A stretch of 64,000 nt of DNA from Trichuris trichiura. Its lineage: Eukaryota > Nematoda > Enoplea > Trichinellida > Trichuridae. The DNA lies in NCBI GenBank assembly GCA_037903355.1, contig JBAJFE010000016.1:1-64000 (forward strand). The letters run 5' to 3'. Made by a program: the position numbers and the translations under genes. Positions 24,545 to 36,678 of the stretch are shown piece after piece. The notes under the pieces were generated by a model. The model had not been told where the DNA came from and ran no database searches. It saw only the letters and a program-made list of their open reading frames with translations. Position 1 is the stretch's first letter; every line of letters starts with the position of its first letter.

Positions 24545-27157
24545 GCACGGTGCGTTGAACTTATCGAAGCTGTTGGGCCCACAAGTTTTCTGCATTGAAA
24601 ATCCGGAACGCAAATAACATTAATGTTGACAAATGTTTTTTCTCTTTATATTGCGTTTTTGTTGCGCCTTTGCAGCAACGTTGAAGACGGAAGCAATGCA
24701 TTAGTGGTTGAAGATAGAAACAAATAATAAACTCGTCTACGCCGGCTCGACATAATCTACCCAGTGATGCAATGGTTGCTCTTCTCGCAGTGAAGTGTTT
24801 TCCTAGCTGATGATTACTATTACGTCACGAAGCAAAGTAGGTCTATTTTATTATTTTTAAGCGACTTGTGAAAACATGTGTGAATAATTAGTTAGCAATT
24901 ATTCCAATCATTTTTGTGAATGAACCAAGTTGTACTGCTGCTCTGCCGGCAAGACAAACTAGCTCACGCGCTGTTAATATGAATTGTTAGTCTCAAGAAA
25001 TAAATGTCCTTCAAAATATGCTTTGCAAAACTACTCGTAGGGCATTTAAGTTACCGGTAAACTTTCGTCGTCTTAGTCTTCATTTGAAATGTGTATGAAC
25101 CAGTTCCTTGTCATATCACATGCTGCTATATTGCAGCTATTGCGCGCGTGTTTGTTTGCGCTTTCTTTGTAGAAGTAGCCAACACAGCTTTGAAAAATAA
25201 GCATTAGTTTAAGCGGTTGTTTTTGTATATGACATTAGGATGAATCCTTTTTTAGATACGGCAAAATTGAAACAAGGTTACTGGTCTATTGATAGGTTTT
25301 GTGTTTCGTCCTTCGTAACTGAATTGGTCAACTGTCTGAGTTCATTCAATCCTCCATTCATTCTAATGATGGGACAAGAGCAGTGCTGTATAATGCCCTT
25401 TTTGTTTCTGTTTCGTACTAGACTGTAACGGTCTCACGATTGTGTTAGGTATGGTGCTTTCTTATGGTAGGACCCTTTGATAATAAGTAAGACTTTTACG
25501 CCGTATCTTTTGGGTCCGCTATCGAATCTGTTCTCAGCGGTAAAATTTGGCCAAATTTCGATCGAGCCTCAGCTTGTCTTCTGGACTTTCATTTATGATC
25601 AAAATTTTGTTGAAATATTTTCTGATATGGGAAATAGAAGCACCGAGTACTGAGAATTATTAGCAAGCTTTACTTCCCTTACTAACAGTTCTGCTCTATA
25701 CTGATGCTCTTACTTGGGTAGCATTCATACTTTAAGGAGTCGACATTGGTTTGGTCACAGCGCCTTGGTACGATTTAGCCACGTTCCATTGCATCTGCGA
25801 AATGACGGGAAGAGTTACTTCTGAACTTCTGAATATTCAGTGAATCTATGGGTACAGCGCGGGAAAATATTTTCAGATTGATTAAGGATAGCATGCCAGC
25901 AGTGAGCGCTGCTTAACATCACTGCTTTTTGTTGTTAATGTCGTCTGGCTTTTGATTAAACGCAACATATCGCCATAGTACACGAATGAACATCGCCGCA
26001 TATGAATTAGCACAGGCAGTAATAGCTATGTTCAAATTGTTGAAACTGGGTGAATGTCAGCTTCTCTTTGTCAATAACGTTTGAATATACGTAATAATTA
26101 AACTGTTTCTAAAAGTTGGTATATCGTTTAGAGTTGTTCAAAGACTCCAAAACATTATATGACCTGCCGCGCATTAATGGTTTCAGTTTTGAAGAGAAGC
26201 GCTTAAAAGCTTGCATATTTGCGATGTCTACTGATATGCTTGAGCATTCTTGAACTTTTGATGCAACGGCTCTTTGATTCGTTTATCCGCTACGTACCGT
26301 TAATAGTATTATTGAAGATATGCAGTATTGTATGCCAATTTCCAGTCATTGCGAAAAATCTGTTTTTAAGCTCAGTTTCTTTTTGCATGAAGTTTTAATG
26401 ACTAAAAATAGAAAACTGGTGAGTGATTGGAATTTGTGAATTTAATGAAGTTGTGGATTATATACGTACGTGAACATGCATATCATGAATAATAATAATA
26501 ATAAACTGTTGAAAGAATTCTTAGCATTCTTTTGCCGTTCACTACCAATGACATGTTAATGGTGGCTTTTATTTTCTAATGAGAGCGTAAAGCAGATCGT
26601 ATGAATTACTGGAGAACGTACATTGGGCCCAGCAGCAAAACAAGGCGGTTTTCTTTAAATTTTCTGTGTTCGCCAAAATGTAATGTTCCGTCTTCCGTTA
26701 TTACATTCTGGCAAAACGGAGCAACGCCAGCAACCTTCATGCTCCCTTCTCTCTAACAGTAAAAATCATTAGATCATAGGAAGAGTATAACACTTCTTTA
26801 CAACATGGACGATGTTCATACTTGGTATTGCAATGGCTGGGTGCTATTTTCGCGACTATTTTTTCTCATCGCGACTTCATGCGCTAACTAGCCACAAATA
26901 TAGCTGCTTTTCAAAAGCAAACCTTGCTGAAACGGAGGATGTCCGTATTTTGAAATCGATTGAGTTTCGTAGCCTCTTCTACGTAATAATATCGCTACAA
27001 ACAATTGCGCTCAGGTAACAAGAAGGTAGAACTGCAGTTCAGCCATGTGCCAGTAAGCGATTGGTTTTAGGTTTTGACGTGGGAAGCGCAAGTCGAAGAA
27101 AAAATATTTGTTTGCTATGAAAATGTGATGTTTTAGTACGGGACTGTATGTTTTCAT
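24545..27157. other. Gene-poor stretch
   Basis: No exon, RNA gene or clear transposon was recognised. A short (AAT)n tract lies at 26488-26503. Open frames (for example 25240-25428, 26812-27018) are short and lack recognisable features. Confidence 0.5.
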
Positions 27158-27320
27158 ATTACAATGTCTTTATTACGGCTATGTCCCGTTGATAAGCCAA
27201 TAAATGAGAAATGTTTCTTCGGAGCTTTCAGGTCTGTCGCGACCCGTTGTCAGCGGTCAAGATGTGTTTCTCATTTATTGGCTTATCAGCGGGACACAGC
27301 CGTAATAAAGACATTGTAAT
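27158..27320. mobile_element. Foldback unit with hammerhead-like loop
   Basis: Arms 27158-27212 and 27267-27320 (about 54 bp, ATTACAATGTCTTTATTACG and its complement) enclose a loop holding a hammerhead-like hairpin. The arm sequence CGGGA...CGTAATAAAG resembles the termini of the Penelope-like element at 43.3-46.1 kb, so this is probably a solo terminal unit of such an element. Confidence 0.75.
27221..27253 (-). ncRNA. Hammerhead-like hairpin in the palindrome loop
   Basis: On the minus strand: CTGACAA, CGGGTC-loop-GACCTG stem, AAAGCTCC. The G of the CUGANGA box is A here, so this copy is expected to be inactive if the family is a ribozyme. Confidence 0.4.
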
Positions 27321-27534
27321 TTGTTTGCTATTTCGTAAACTACTAGCGCAGCCATCCAGAAAGAGCTGTAGCACTTATATGTATGCATGAAAATTTGCTC
27401 CTACTAAACGTTCGATTATTAAACGGTCGCGTGACGCAAAGCAGACAATAAGTACGAACAAAATAAACAAAGCTGTGCAAATTGCGTGAAAGCTTTTAAA
27501 GATGAGGAATTCCTTTGGAATCTGGCAAACAATA

Positions 27535-30500
27535 ATGAATTCAGTAGCAATCGCCGCATGCTGCCTTCTTGCAGCAGTGTTATTAAACGCTCAAGAGAAA
27601 GAAGCATTGCCTAGAACTTTGGTAAGTTGGACGATTCATATCTCTAAGGCAGGGGTGGGGAACGTCCGGCCCGCGAGACCATTTTCCGACCACGCGTTGG
27701 GGCAACTGCGCATGGATGCGAGATTCAGTGAAATGTGATTGTGGGAAGTTATTTTTCATAATGCGATGGACGTATTGTATGTGAATCCTAGTAATAACAT
27801 AAATCTTGCGTAACAAGCAGGGAGCATCAGGCTTGCTCAGAAGACTGTGTTGCTGACAGCTCTCTGTCAACAAACCGACGTTGTTAGTCCTAGATGACAA
27901 CCAGTAGGCGCCACTATAGTGTGTACGCGCGTATAGTAGTGACGAGCATTGCTTAGTTCGAGATGACGACTGTCCAGCTTGCTAGAGCACTTCTACTTTC
28001 TTTTGCTCTCAGCAGTCACTGGCATCGTTCTCGCCTTCTCTTGCTATCGTTCTCATCGGTTTCTGTCGTCCGCCTGTCCTTTACGTCTTCGAAGTACAAA
28101 ACGGTTATTTCCTTTTCTGTAGTTGTGATTATGTTCTTGACAAATGGGTTGCAGGATAGTCCCAAAGGTCTGCCTTTTGCTCTGAGTTGCCCATAAAGTT
28201 GTACTGAAACCTGAAATTTCGTGCAGCTTATCGCAAGCTAGTGTTCGCGCTCAACCAACGCTACAATTGGGCAGTTCAAAGAAAAGAAAAGTTGATACGG
28301 AGTGTCGAATTTTCCAAATGAAATGGACGAATGACTATTTTTTCGTGGAGCTTAGGGGCAAGCCCGTTTGCCTTGTTTGTGGCGAGTCAGTAGCTGTTAT
28401 GAAAAAAGCTATTCTGGAACGGCATTGCAGCACAAAAGATGGAAAATTGATGGAATTAAAAGGCCAAGAGCGTCTGGATAGAATCAGGGCGCTTCAACAG
28501 AATTTGGAGTCGCAACAAGCCGCTTTCACCAGGCCACACTGCGACACGTACAGCGTTCTTCAAATGAGTTACGTAGTGAGCGAAATAATCGCAAAGAAGT
28601 TGAAGCCCCATGCAGAGGGTGAATTTGTGAAAGAGTGCATGGTGGCAGCTGCGAAGTTACTAGCACCAGCCAGTGAAAAACTTTTCGAAAGTGTTAACTT
28701 ATCTCAAAGAACTGTTTCAGACCGGATCACTGACTTAGCAGACGACATTGAAAAAACGTTGAAGCGTACTGCAGGTAACTTTTAATTTTTTTCCCTGGCT
28801 TGTGACGAGACTACGGACATAACAAATACCGCTCAACTGGCCATTTTTCTTCGCGGAATAACTGCAGAGTTTGAGACTTGAGAAGAACTGTTATCACTGG
28901 AAGCCATGCGTAGCACTACAAGAGGTGAGGACATATTTGAGAAACTCGTTTTATCAATGGAGCGATTCGGGTTAAAGCTTGAAAAATTAAGTGGTCTGAC
29001 CACGGACGGCGCTCCAGCTATGGTTGGCTTGCAAAAAGGCCTAGTTGCATTTGTTAAAAAGGAAATGAATAATCTCGGTCTTGATCCAAACGATTTGATA
29101 GTATGCCATTCTATCATACTTCAACAGAGTCTCTGCTCATGGACACGGCGTTTCAACAATGTGATGTCAGTAGTCGTTTCGTGCGTAAACTGTATCAAGA
29201 GCAAAGGGCATAATAACAGCCTGTTTAAAGATTTTTTGAATGAACTTTCCTCCGAATATGGAGATCTCGTTTATCATTGCGAAGTTCGCTAGCTGAGTCG
29301 CGGGAATATGCTAACGAGGTTTTACCAACTGCGCGATGATGTTAAGCAGTTCATGGAGGCCGAAAGCAAACCTGTCAGAAAACTAAGTGACAGAAAGTGG
29401 CTTTGTGACCTGGCTTTCATGGTAGACATTGTCAAGTACTTGTCGGAACTTAATATCAAGCTGCAGGGTCTGAACCAGCTTCTCAGCTCACTCGTATCAA
29501 ACGTGAAAGCTTTTGAAGCTAAATTAAGGCTGTGGAAACACCAACTTGAAAAGGGCAACATGGTACATTTTCCTACACTCCAGGGACAGCAGCCTTCTAC
29601 GACATTAGAGTATGCCGGCGAATGTGCCAAACTACTTGAAGCGTTTGGCGAAAGATTCAACAATGTGAAAAGTAGACAGATGCAACTGAACATCTTCGCC
29701 ATTCCATTCAATGTAGAACCAGTTGATGTACCCGATGAACTGCAGCACGAGATCATTCAGTTGCAAAGCGATGATGAGCTGAAAGCTAAAGACAACAACT
29801 TCCCGCTGCTTGAGTTCTATAAGCGGTACATAAGCAACGATGAATTTCCCGTTTTGAAGAGACAAGCTTTGAAATACGCGTCCGTGTTCGGAACAAGCTA
29901 CTGCTGCGAGCAGTTCTTTTCAAAAATTACCATCGCAAAGAGCCGTCTGCGCACAAGACTCACGGACACAAATCTGGTGAACCAGCTGCGAGTAGCAACG
30001 CCATCAGAAGGAGCTAATATCGCACTTCTCACCAGGGAAAAGCAGTTCCAAACATCCCTTTAGGGGTGACTTCATAAATATACGTGCACATAAAGCAGGC
30101 TCTTTTTCATTTTTTCTATCCGGCCCGTGAGCGGTCTTGTAAACGTCTATCCGGCCCACGGCACGAAAAAGGTTCCCCACCCCTGCTCTAAGGAATAGGA
30201 AATTGCTACCATTGAATTCCAAGATAGCTACCTAATATACGCGCATGCATTTTTTCTTTTGCCTTTATTCCACATGCGTTGGGTAGGTGAACAGACTGGC
30301 CATAAGCTGGTGCATGTATACATATTCGTGGTAGGTCCTTTCTGTTTTTCGAAACAGAACTATGGTACGACATTTTTATACAAGATCAATTGCAGGAGCT
30401 GTATGTGAACAATTCGAAAGCGGAGATGAAGATTAACAGCACCGTTGCAGAAATTGCAAAACAATTTGTAGACAAAAAGTTGAAAGAAGAAGAAAAGACT

Positions 30501-31128
30501 TTAATTTGGGCGCTGAAATCGACGAACATTACGGCCATAGAGGGCGTTAAAAAAACCGGAACGCTTCTCATACTTTTCACAGCAAACGTTGCGCAGTGTC
30601 CATCTGAAACTCAGGTAAAGCCAAGCGTTTAATGAAGTGCTCATTAGAATACCGCGCTAATTTTGATAGCAAATCATGTTTTTAATTTTAATAGAAAGAT
30701 AGATCTCTAATTATGCAAATGTTTTATCTTGATATATTGCCCAAAATTAAATTAGGATGCAAGCGTACTGAAATACCGTTCTTATGCTACAATAAATGCA
30801 TGAATTAAGTTAGCAAAGCAATTTTATTGATAGGGTTGCTTTGATGAAGCGCTAACATATTGCGTAAGCTGCTAATTCTTGATTCCACTACAAAGGGACT
30901 TTCCATCAAAAGTACAAATAACTATATGCAGAGTGTGCAGTTTAACTACGCTTCTTTTTTAAGATGAATCAGACCAGGAAAGTATGGCTATTTTTTACTG
31001 TACCATTGGGAGAGGCGGCGAAAGAAAGTTGCGACGTTGAATCTGTCCAGGCCAACCGCACTTGCTCACTGCACCATAAGACAAGAAGTGGAGACACTAA
31101 TATACACTGCACCGTTCAGTGGAACTGA
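27535..31128 (+). CDS. Small secreted four-cysteine protein, paralogue C, split by a hAT insertion
   Basis: Exons 27535-27621, 30396-30614 and 30964-31128; 156 aa; introns phase 0. Exon 1 reads MNSVAIAACCLLAAVLLNAQ (signal peptide) and ends LPRTL. Exon 2 starts ELYVNNSKAE and has QFVDKKLKEEEKTLIWALKS and ANVAQCPSETQ. Exon 3 follows a TTTTTTAAG acceptor and is the most diverged: KESC, then RTCSLHHKTRSG, then IHCTVQWN, keeping the four-Cys spacing. TGTGCAAATTG occurs at 27474-27484 as in other promoters. Intron 1 contains a complete 2.5-kb hAT element, yet coding exons and splice sites remain open, so the gene may still work. An in-frame ATG at 27502 was not chosen because paralogues start at the equivalent of 27535. 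Confidence 0.8.
27642..30193 (+). mobile_element. hAT DNA transposon with 8-bp target duplication
   Basis: Element 27650-30185 (2536 bp). Left end CAGGGGTGGGGAACGTCCGG and right end GGTTCCCCACCCCTG form terminal inverted repeats. The 8-bp sequence CTCTAAGG is present immediately on both sides (27642-27649 and 30186-30193), an exact target-site duplication. It lies in intron 1 of paralogue C and carries a broken transposase frame in the same orientation. Confidence 0.97.
28267..30063 (+). pseudogene. hAT transposase (BED finger, GTF2IRD2/ZBED-like) with three in-frame stops
   Basis: One continuous reading frame of about 599 codons resembles hAT transposases related to vertebrate GTF2IRD2/ZBED proteins. 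It shows a BED-type zinc finger (CLVCGES...RHCSTKDG), the core block with CDETTD, LTTDGAPAM, a YHCEVR...SRGNML region, and a C-terminal hAT dimerisation domain (VFGTSYCCEQFFSKI). The frame is broken by TAA at 28783-28785, TGA at 28879-28881 and TAG at 29290-29292, the last where relatives have Trp. No ATG opens the frame (TTG at 28267). With intact ends but a dead transposase, it was probably mobilised recently by a related copy or decayed after insertion. Confidence 0.93.
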
Positions 31129-33600
31129 ACTTACCGTTAAAATGTTTTGTTTTTGCTTCAGTGTTACTGTTGTATAACTTAGGTAACATTGCCGTGCGAA
31201 TGTGCGTTCATCTTTTGCAGCATTTTCGTTTCCACTTGACTTCTTATTAATACAAAAAAAGGTTCCTGTGAAGTGTCAACTGCGATACGTTAGGCTTCCT
31301 TCTAGGCTACAGATTAAAAATTACATCTTACCAAGACAACTCTAACGTGAAAAAGTAGTCGTCATCGATCATTAGGCGGCGCTATCCAACCAGTTGCAAA
31401 TTACTACAAAGTTCCCAAGCTCGAACCTGTGGCGGCAAACCACGCATGCTCACTGTTCTTCTCTTCCCTCTGACGCGTGGTAAATATAATCTCAAAAGGG
31501 ACTGCTCTTCCTTGCTGGCAACTACGAAACAAAAACCTACGTTCAAAAATTACGCTTAATGCATAAGTTTTTCTTCCCTAAAATGCAGTAAAACCTCCCT
31601 AATCTAGACCTGCATAATCGGAATCCCTCTCTAATCCGGACTCGCGGATTAGAACAAGAGAACAACAGTATGCATTAAAGATAATTAGGCTACTTATGCG
31701 AAACGGGCAGCCACTAGGCGGCAACGGCTATAAGGGCAGTAAACAACCTGCCAATGGTTCTTTCGCTATACGTTAACATAGGCGCACACGGCTTTGCCGA
31801 ACCAATCTCAACCAATAAGTTGATTGCAGCAAGGCATCTCGAGACCAAGGCGTCCCCAAATAAACAGAACTGTGGATCAAAGAACTGGTGTTTTTCAGTC
31901 GTATAAAACTACAATCTATTCCCATATAATGCAATGAACGGCCGCTAACTCAATTTATGTCTGAGCCAGCAGCCGGCCGGCAATTAAGAATACAGCAAAA
32001 TAAGTTCACGAGAACTATTTCCCACGTTGCTTAGGGGTGCAGCGTTCACGCTTTATAAGAAACTGGTTTCCATTTGTCAATCGTTTTTTTAATCAGACGG
32101 ACTTCGCTGCTCTGGTTAAGCTATCTCCCCGCTTGCAGAGACCGACATCCCGCTGTAGACGCCAGGAACCTACGTCTAAAATTGCATTACCTGCTTTTCT
32201 GTGACTTACTGTAAGCCTCCTCCATAGTTCGAATTTTGCCGTAATCCGAACTACCCCCCCCCCCCCAACTCCGACGCGTTCGGATTAGGGAGGTTTTACT
32301 GTAGTTCTTTTTGCAAAAGGAAATTGGCCTGATAAGTTGCAATCCAATAAGGCACGCTCTATCGCGCAAAGATATTGTTAATATGACCATCTACTATTCT
32401 TCAATTGTGTTCATCGTCCCTGCCGTGATGATTCTTGTAAACGTGCCATTAACACCGCAGTCTGCCGTGGCGTTGTCTTCATTCTGCTCCTCATCTCCGT
32501 TAGGATGACGTGTTAGTTTAATCGGTTAAAAACCGAACGAAATTATGAAGATCCTTTCTGAACGAACCAATATTTAAAATGGAATGTCCATTTTTAATTT
32601 CTTTTTAGGGTAGTCAATACTGTTCTGCTTACACAAAAAAACTGGTAACTTGCGCAGCCTTTTGTCCCTCCATCAGCGCTGAATGATAAACTGCGGATGC
32701 TACTTTCGGGAAACATGGCAGTTTAAACAGAAAACATCCAATTTCTTTGCAACTATTATCCGTTCAGTTCGAAAAGAAAACGCAGGTTCCTTTCTATAAA
32801 GCATGCAGCCATCCCGTTCTCTCCTTACTGGCGAGCATGCCGGCTAACCCGTTCTCCTTTTACCAAAGGTCTAGCAAAAATAAATGGTTTATTTTCAGGA
32901 TTAGGCTTAGCTAAGAGCAGAACAGGATGGCCGGCAACGTTACAGTATGACGCTAAGGCGCATAACCGACAAGACCCGAAATAAAGGAAAACAACGGAAA
33001 AAGAATGAAATATAAATTGAAAATAAGATAACCAGAAAAAACGACTGCCTAGTTTTTATTTCTTTTTTAAGCCCATTCTGTCTTTGTATGGGCCCTCGAA
33101 GTCCTTATGCGCAGTTGCAGCATATTCCGTATGTTTCCTTTTCTTTCTGCTTCAAAGGCAACGTTCTTTAAACTATAAAATCTTTATAACTGTTGCTGCT
33201 TGCTTTTAGATTCATTTTACCGGTAGTCGACGTGAAATGAAGCTTATAATCTTTTTATATCGCGTGCTGAGAAAGACTACCGAAGATTTTAAAATCTAAC
33301 AAAATTTCACGCATCCTGCGCATTGCGGCGTCGGTTGTACTTCCGCGCTTTCGTAAGCCACGCATAACGGAAACCAGCAACCTTCCAATGGTCAATCTTA
33401 ATCGCCTACAAATAAAAACATTTAGGATGTAACGCAATATTTCAGCGTAAAGATTTTCATGAGCAATAGGTAAAATAAGCTGTTTTGTGTTCGACACCCT
33501 ACAAAATCTGGAAAGACAAAAATCTTCAATCATCAAACTTCGCTGCATTCTTTTGCCACTCATAGTTGGTGCACGCTGTTTATGCTTAAACTAAAAGTGC
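31129..33600. other. Intergenic between paralogue C and the duplicated units
   Basis: Holds the pogo-like element at 31586-32301, which includes a C13 run (32254-32266). The rest, including a minus-strand open frame at 33255-33563, has no recognised domain. Confidence 0.5.
31586..32301. mobile_element. Non-autonomous pogo/Tigger-like element, copy 1
   Basis: Ends are CAGTAAAACCTCCCTAATC and GATTAGGGAGGTTTTACTG, inverted repeats of the Tc1/mariner-pogo style. TA follows the right end but the left flank is TG. No transposase frame. Part of the interior is the reverse complement of the copy at 51934-53123. Confidence 0.8.
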
Positions 33601-33778
33601 AAAACAATGGTGTGTGTGTGTACAATCGTTTTTTTTAGACTTAAGCACAACTGGCGTGTACGCGGAACAGAAAAATGCAGTCAGACTTGGCAGTTCAGAA
33701 TATTTGTCATTCCAGATTTCAGGTGGCGCTGATTTGAGTGTATGTATGCCGTTGTAAACTACATTTTTTGTTTAATAG

Positions 33779-33997
33779 ACAGTTTCAGCCCTGCTAAAGT
33801 TAGCGGCAGAAAACCTGAAGATCAGTTGCAAGTTTAACGCCATTAGTTTGAATGGTAATTATTCCTACTCGCTGAAGCACAAAGCGTGCACTGAAAGTAA
33901 CGAAATAAATTGCAACATAACAAGAAGATCAAAACATCGCTACAAATTTTTGTTTTCCCATTTCAGCATCACTAAACGCAAAGCTTTGTTTGGATAG
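33779..33997 (+). pseudogene. Orphan third exon of a ninth paralogue
   Basis: After a TTTAATAG acceptor the frame reads TVSALLKLAAENLKISCKFN, aligning with the start of exon 3 in the family (KKMSKMLKFAVKDPKDNCK), followed by NGNYSYSLKHKACTES and INCNI. The second conserved Cys of HPCSL is Tyr here, with an extra Cys a few residues on. The frame runs on to TAG at 33995. No exon 1 or 2 was found upstream, so it is probably a relic. Decayed homologues sit at the same place relative to the other units (51053, and remnants near 37870 and 46180). Confidence 0.6.
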
Positions 33998-35432
33998 TTG
34001 TGCACACGTTTGATCGACTTTGAGAATTTTCTCTGCAAAGGATCAGATAGTGCAGCATACCATGGAAAGCGCAGTAAAGTACTTACTGCTCCCATAAGAA
34101 CATTCACAGCAATACAATAGCTGCTCGTTAATGAAAAGGAAAACCTTAATTGTGCCAAATTACTTGTCTGTGTTCAAACAATGGCCATGAATAGGAATTG
34201 TCATACACTTTTTCGAAAACGTCAAATAAGTAATCGGAAATGGCACTGCTCTTTACGTAATTGTGTTGACTCAAACGTGAACGCAACTTAACATGTTTAT
34301 TCAACATTCGGGAGACACAAACAAAAATGTAAAATAATGGAATGTTATCAGCTTTAGTTCCGCGCCATTGTTTTACAACTCCAGCGCGTTCTTCGTTGGC
34401 GGAGACAGTATGTCAAAAAATGCTTCCCGTTTCATTTGTCTCGGCAACTCTCATATCCGTTCTGCCACACTTACGTTCTGAAGACGAATTTTTACGGTGT
34501 CATATCATAAGCAATCGTCCGTGACGCTAAGAATCCGCAAACTAGACTCACCTTTATCTGAAACAATCACAGTACAAACGATGATCAAAAAGCCAGACTT
34601 CTGAACAGCCAGCCTGTAGGCAAACAAGACCTTAGAGTTATTGGTACAGGAAAGTTGTAGCCAAACTGGTCATTCTCTACGATATACAACGCTTCTCTCT
34701 TCTATATGAACAATAATGGCAACGAAGAGAAATAAATACAGAGCTTGGGGGCTTGAATTTGCCATTTATCCCTCTGAAGGAGCAATAAGAGAAGCGCAAC
34801 ATATATAGTCATTGAAAATTTCCTTGAAAACTCTTTCTCCAGCCATCTCAAAGCCCATCCGGCTTCTCGAACAGCGCTGAGCGCCGTCAGCCGGCCAGCA
34901 GGCACATCGTCAAGACTCCTTCCTTCTACAAACCCAATGATAATGTTCATAATTGCCTCACGGCTAGAAGGTTTCAACAAAAGCGTTTGCGACAGCTTTT
35001 CGCAACCACCATAATTGCTATACTTTGTAAAACAAGCATTTAAAACATGCGCACAACCTAACAATGGAAGCTCTGTGAAGATTTAACTGGCACCAGAACA
35101 AAAGCTATTTCGTGAGTTTTTGAACAGTATTACTAATAGCTGACAGCCAAACAGCACTCTAAAATAGAATTCAGGTAAAGAGAGGGCACTGGTTCTGGTC
35201 CTCCGAACTCCGTAAAGAGAGTTCAGAAAGAAGAACAAAACAGAAGTACCATGAACTCTACTGTCGCGTTGGATGAGAGTTAAACGCGCCCTCCTTTGCT
35301 TTACGTTTGTTTACACAAAACAGAAAATGAGCGTTGACATGCCACCGTGTATCAACATTAACTCATTTACATTTTAGACAATCAATGCACCAATCGAGAC
35401 TTTGAAATAGATCTCGATATGGTAAATTAACC

Positions 35433-35458
35433 TGAGCAAATTGTAACATGCTATATAA
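35433..35458 (+). promoter_or_regulatory. Promoter of paralogue D
   Basis: TGAGCAAATTG at 35433-35443 and TATATAA at 35452-35458, 41 bp before the ATG. Confidence 0.65.
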
Positions 35459-35498
35459 TGACTGGACGTTTTCTCTTTTCCATTCACTTCCAACTACA

Positions 35499-36678
35499 AT
35501 GCATTCACAAACTATCCTCGTTGCTTTCCTACTTGCAGCTACCGCAAATTGCCAAAAACTATATCGGAAGGAAAAGGAAAAATTGCCAGAAGTGTTGGTA
35601 AGTGAAGAACAAGTATTTCTTATGTGCATTAATGTAATACACAAGCGTGAGCACAACTGCGCACCACAGACAGCCTAAAGACATGCTGAAACTACTATAC
35701 TTCCTTACAACACTAGATGGTGCATGAATAGAAGTCAAAAGTAATTAACAGTTCTTACTGAACAATGTGCATGTTCCTTCATTCAGAAATAGAGATCTTA
35801 TTCAATCTATTTCGATAGTATGGAAACATGACTTCCATTTTATAAGAAGTCAACTAGACGCACGTCAGCTACAAGAAGCCGCCGCACTGACATGTTTTTG
35901 ACCTACTACTTACAGCAAGCGTACATGGACGAATCCAAAAAAGATAAGCCACCAACTGATCCCAATGTCATCGAAACAGCCAAAAAATTTGTGGACAAAA
36001 AACTGGTAGATGACGAGAAGGCCGTCACTTGGGCACTGAAATCATCGAACATCACAGTTGTGAAAGGAAACAAGTTGGCGGGACAACTAATAATTCTCTT
36101 CAATGCAGTAATCATAGAATGCCCCTCTAAAACACAGGTAAGGTGGAACTTCCATCAGCATAGGGCATACAAATTAGCTTTATTTCGTCAGATAATCATT
36201 GGTTAAAATAAGGTATCCATAGACGAAAAAGATGGTTAGCCAGAAAGCTTTAAAACTTTTTATAACTACAAGATGGATTCATCGGTAGAATATAGGTGTA
36301 TAGGTTGCTTCAGTCTTTAAAAGACGTTCTACGCGTCACAAGATGGTGAAGTCAAAATTTTTACCATAAAAAGACACAATTTGGGTATTGTCCCAAGCCG
36401 CCGATTATGAATTATGTTTTCCTGACATCATGGCGCTGGTTATGCAAACATTCTACTTATGTTTCTTCTTACATGCTTACGTAAGTCTTAAAGTTTTTTA
36501 ACGGTAGTTTTATTTGCAGATAAAAATGTCAGAAATGCTCAAGTTTGCCGTTAAAGATCCCAAGGATAATTGCAAGCCGAATGTTATCAATATGAAAGCA
36601 GAGCATCCGTGTTCACTGCTGTACAGCAAGTACAGCGGAAACAGCAACTTGGCCTGCAGTATGATCAGAGGAAAGTGA
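35499..36678 (+). CDS. Small secreted four-cysteine protein, paralogue D
   Basis: Exons 35499-35597, 35916-36137 and 36520-36678 (99, 222 and 159 bp), 159 aa. Signal peptide MHSQTILVAFLLAATANC, then LYRKEKEKLPEVL. Exon 2: QAYMDESKKDKPPTD, helix KKFVDKKLVDDEKAVTWAL, then KLAGQLIILFNAVIIECPSK. Exon 3: IKMSEMLKFAVKDPKDNC, KAEHPCSLLYSKYSG, LACSMIRGK. Compared with E-G it keeps the LAG motif of A, which fits its place at the edge of the array. All splice sites are GT-AG. An AATAAA follows the stop by about 40 bp. Function unknown; secretion is inferred from the signal peptide. Confidence 0.88.

Noticed and set aside
26812..27018. Frame with a hydrophobic start (MFILGIAMAG) and a GT after CTCAG.
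   Set aside because: No matching downstream exon, no homologue within the window, and weak coding character.
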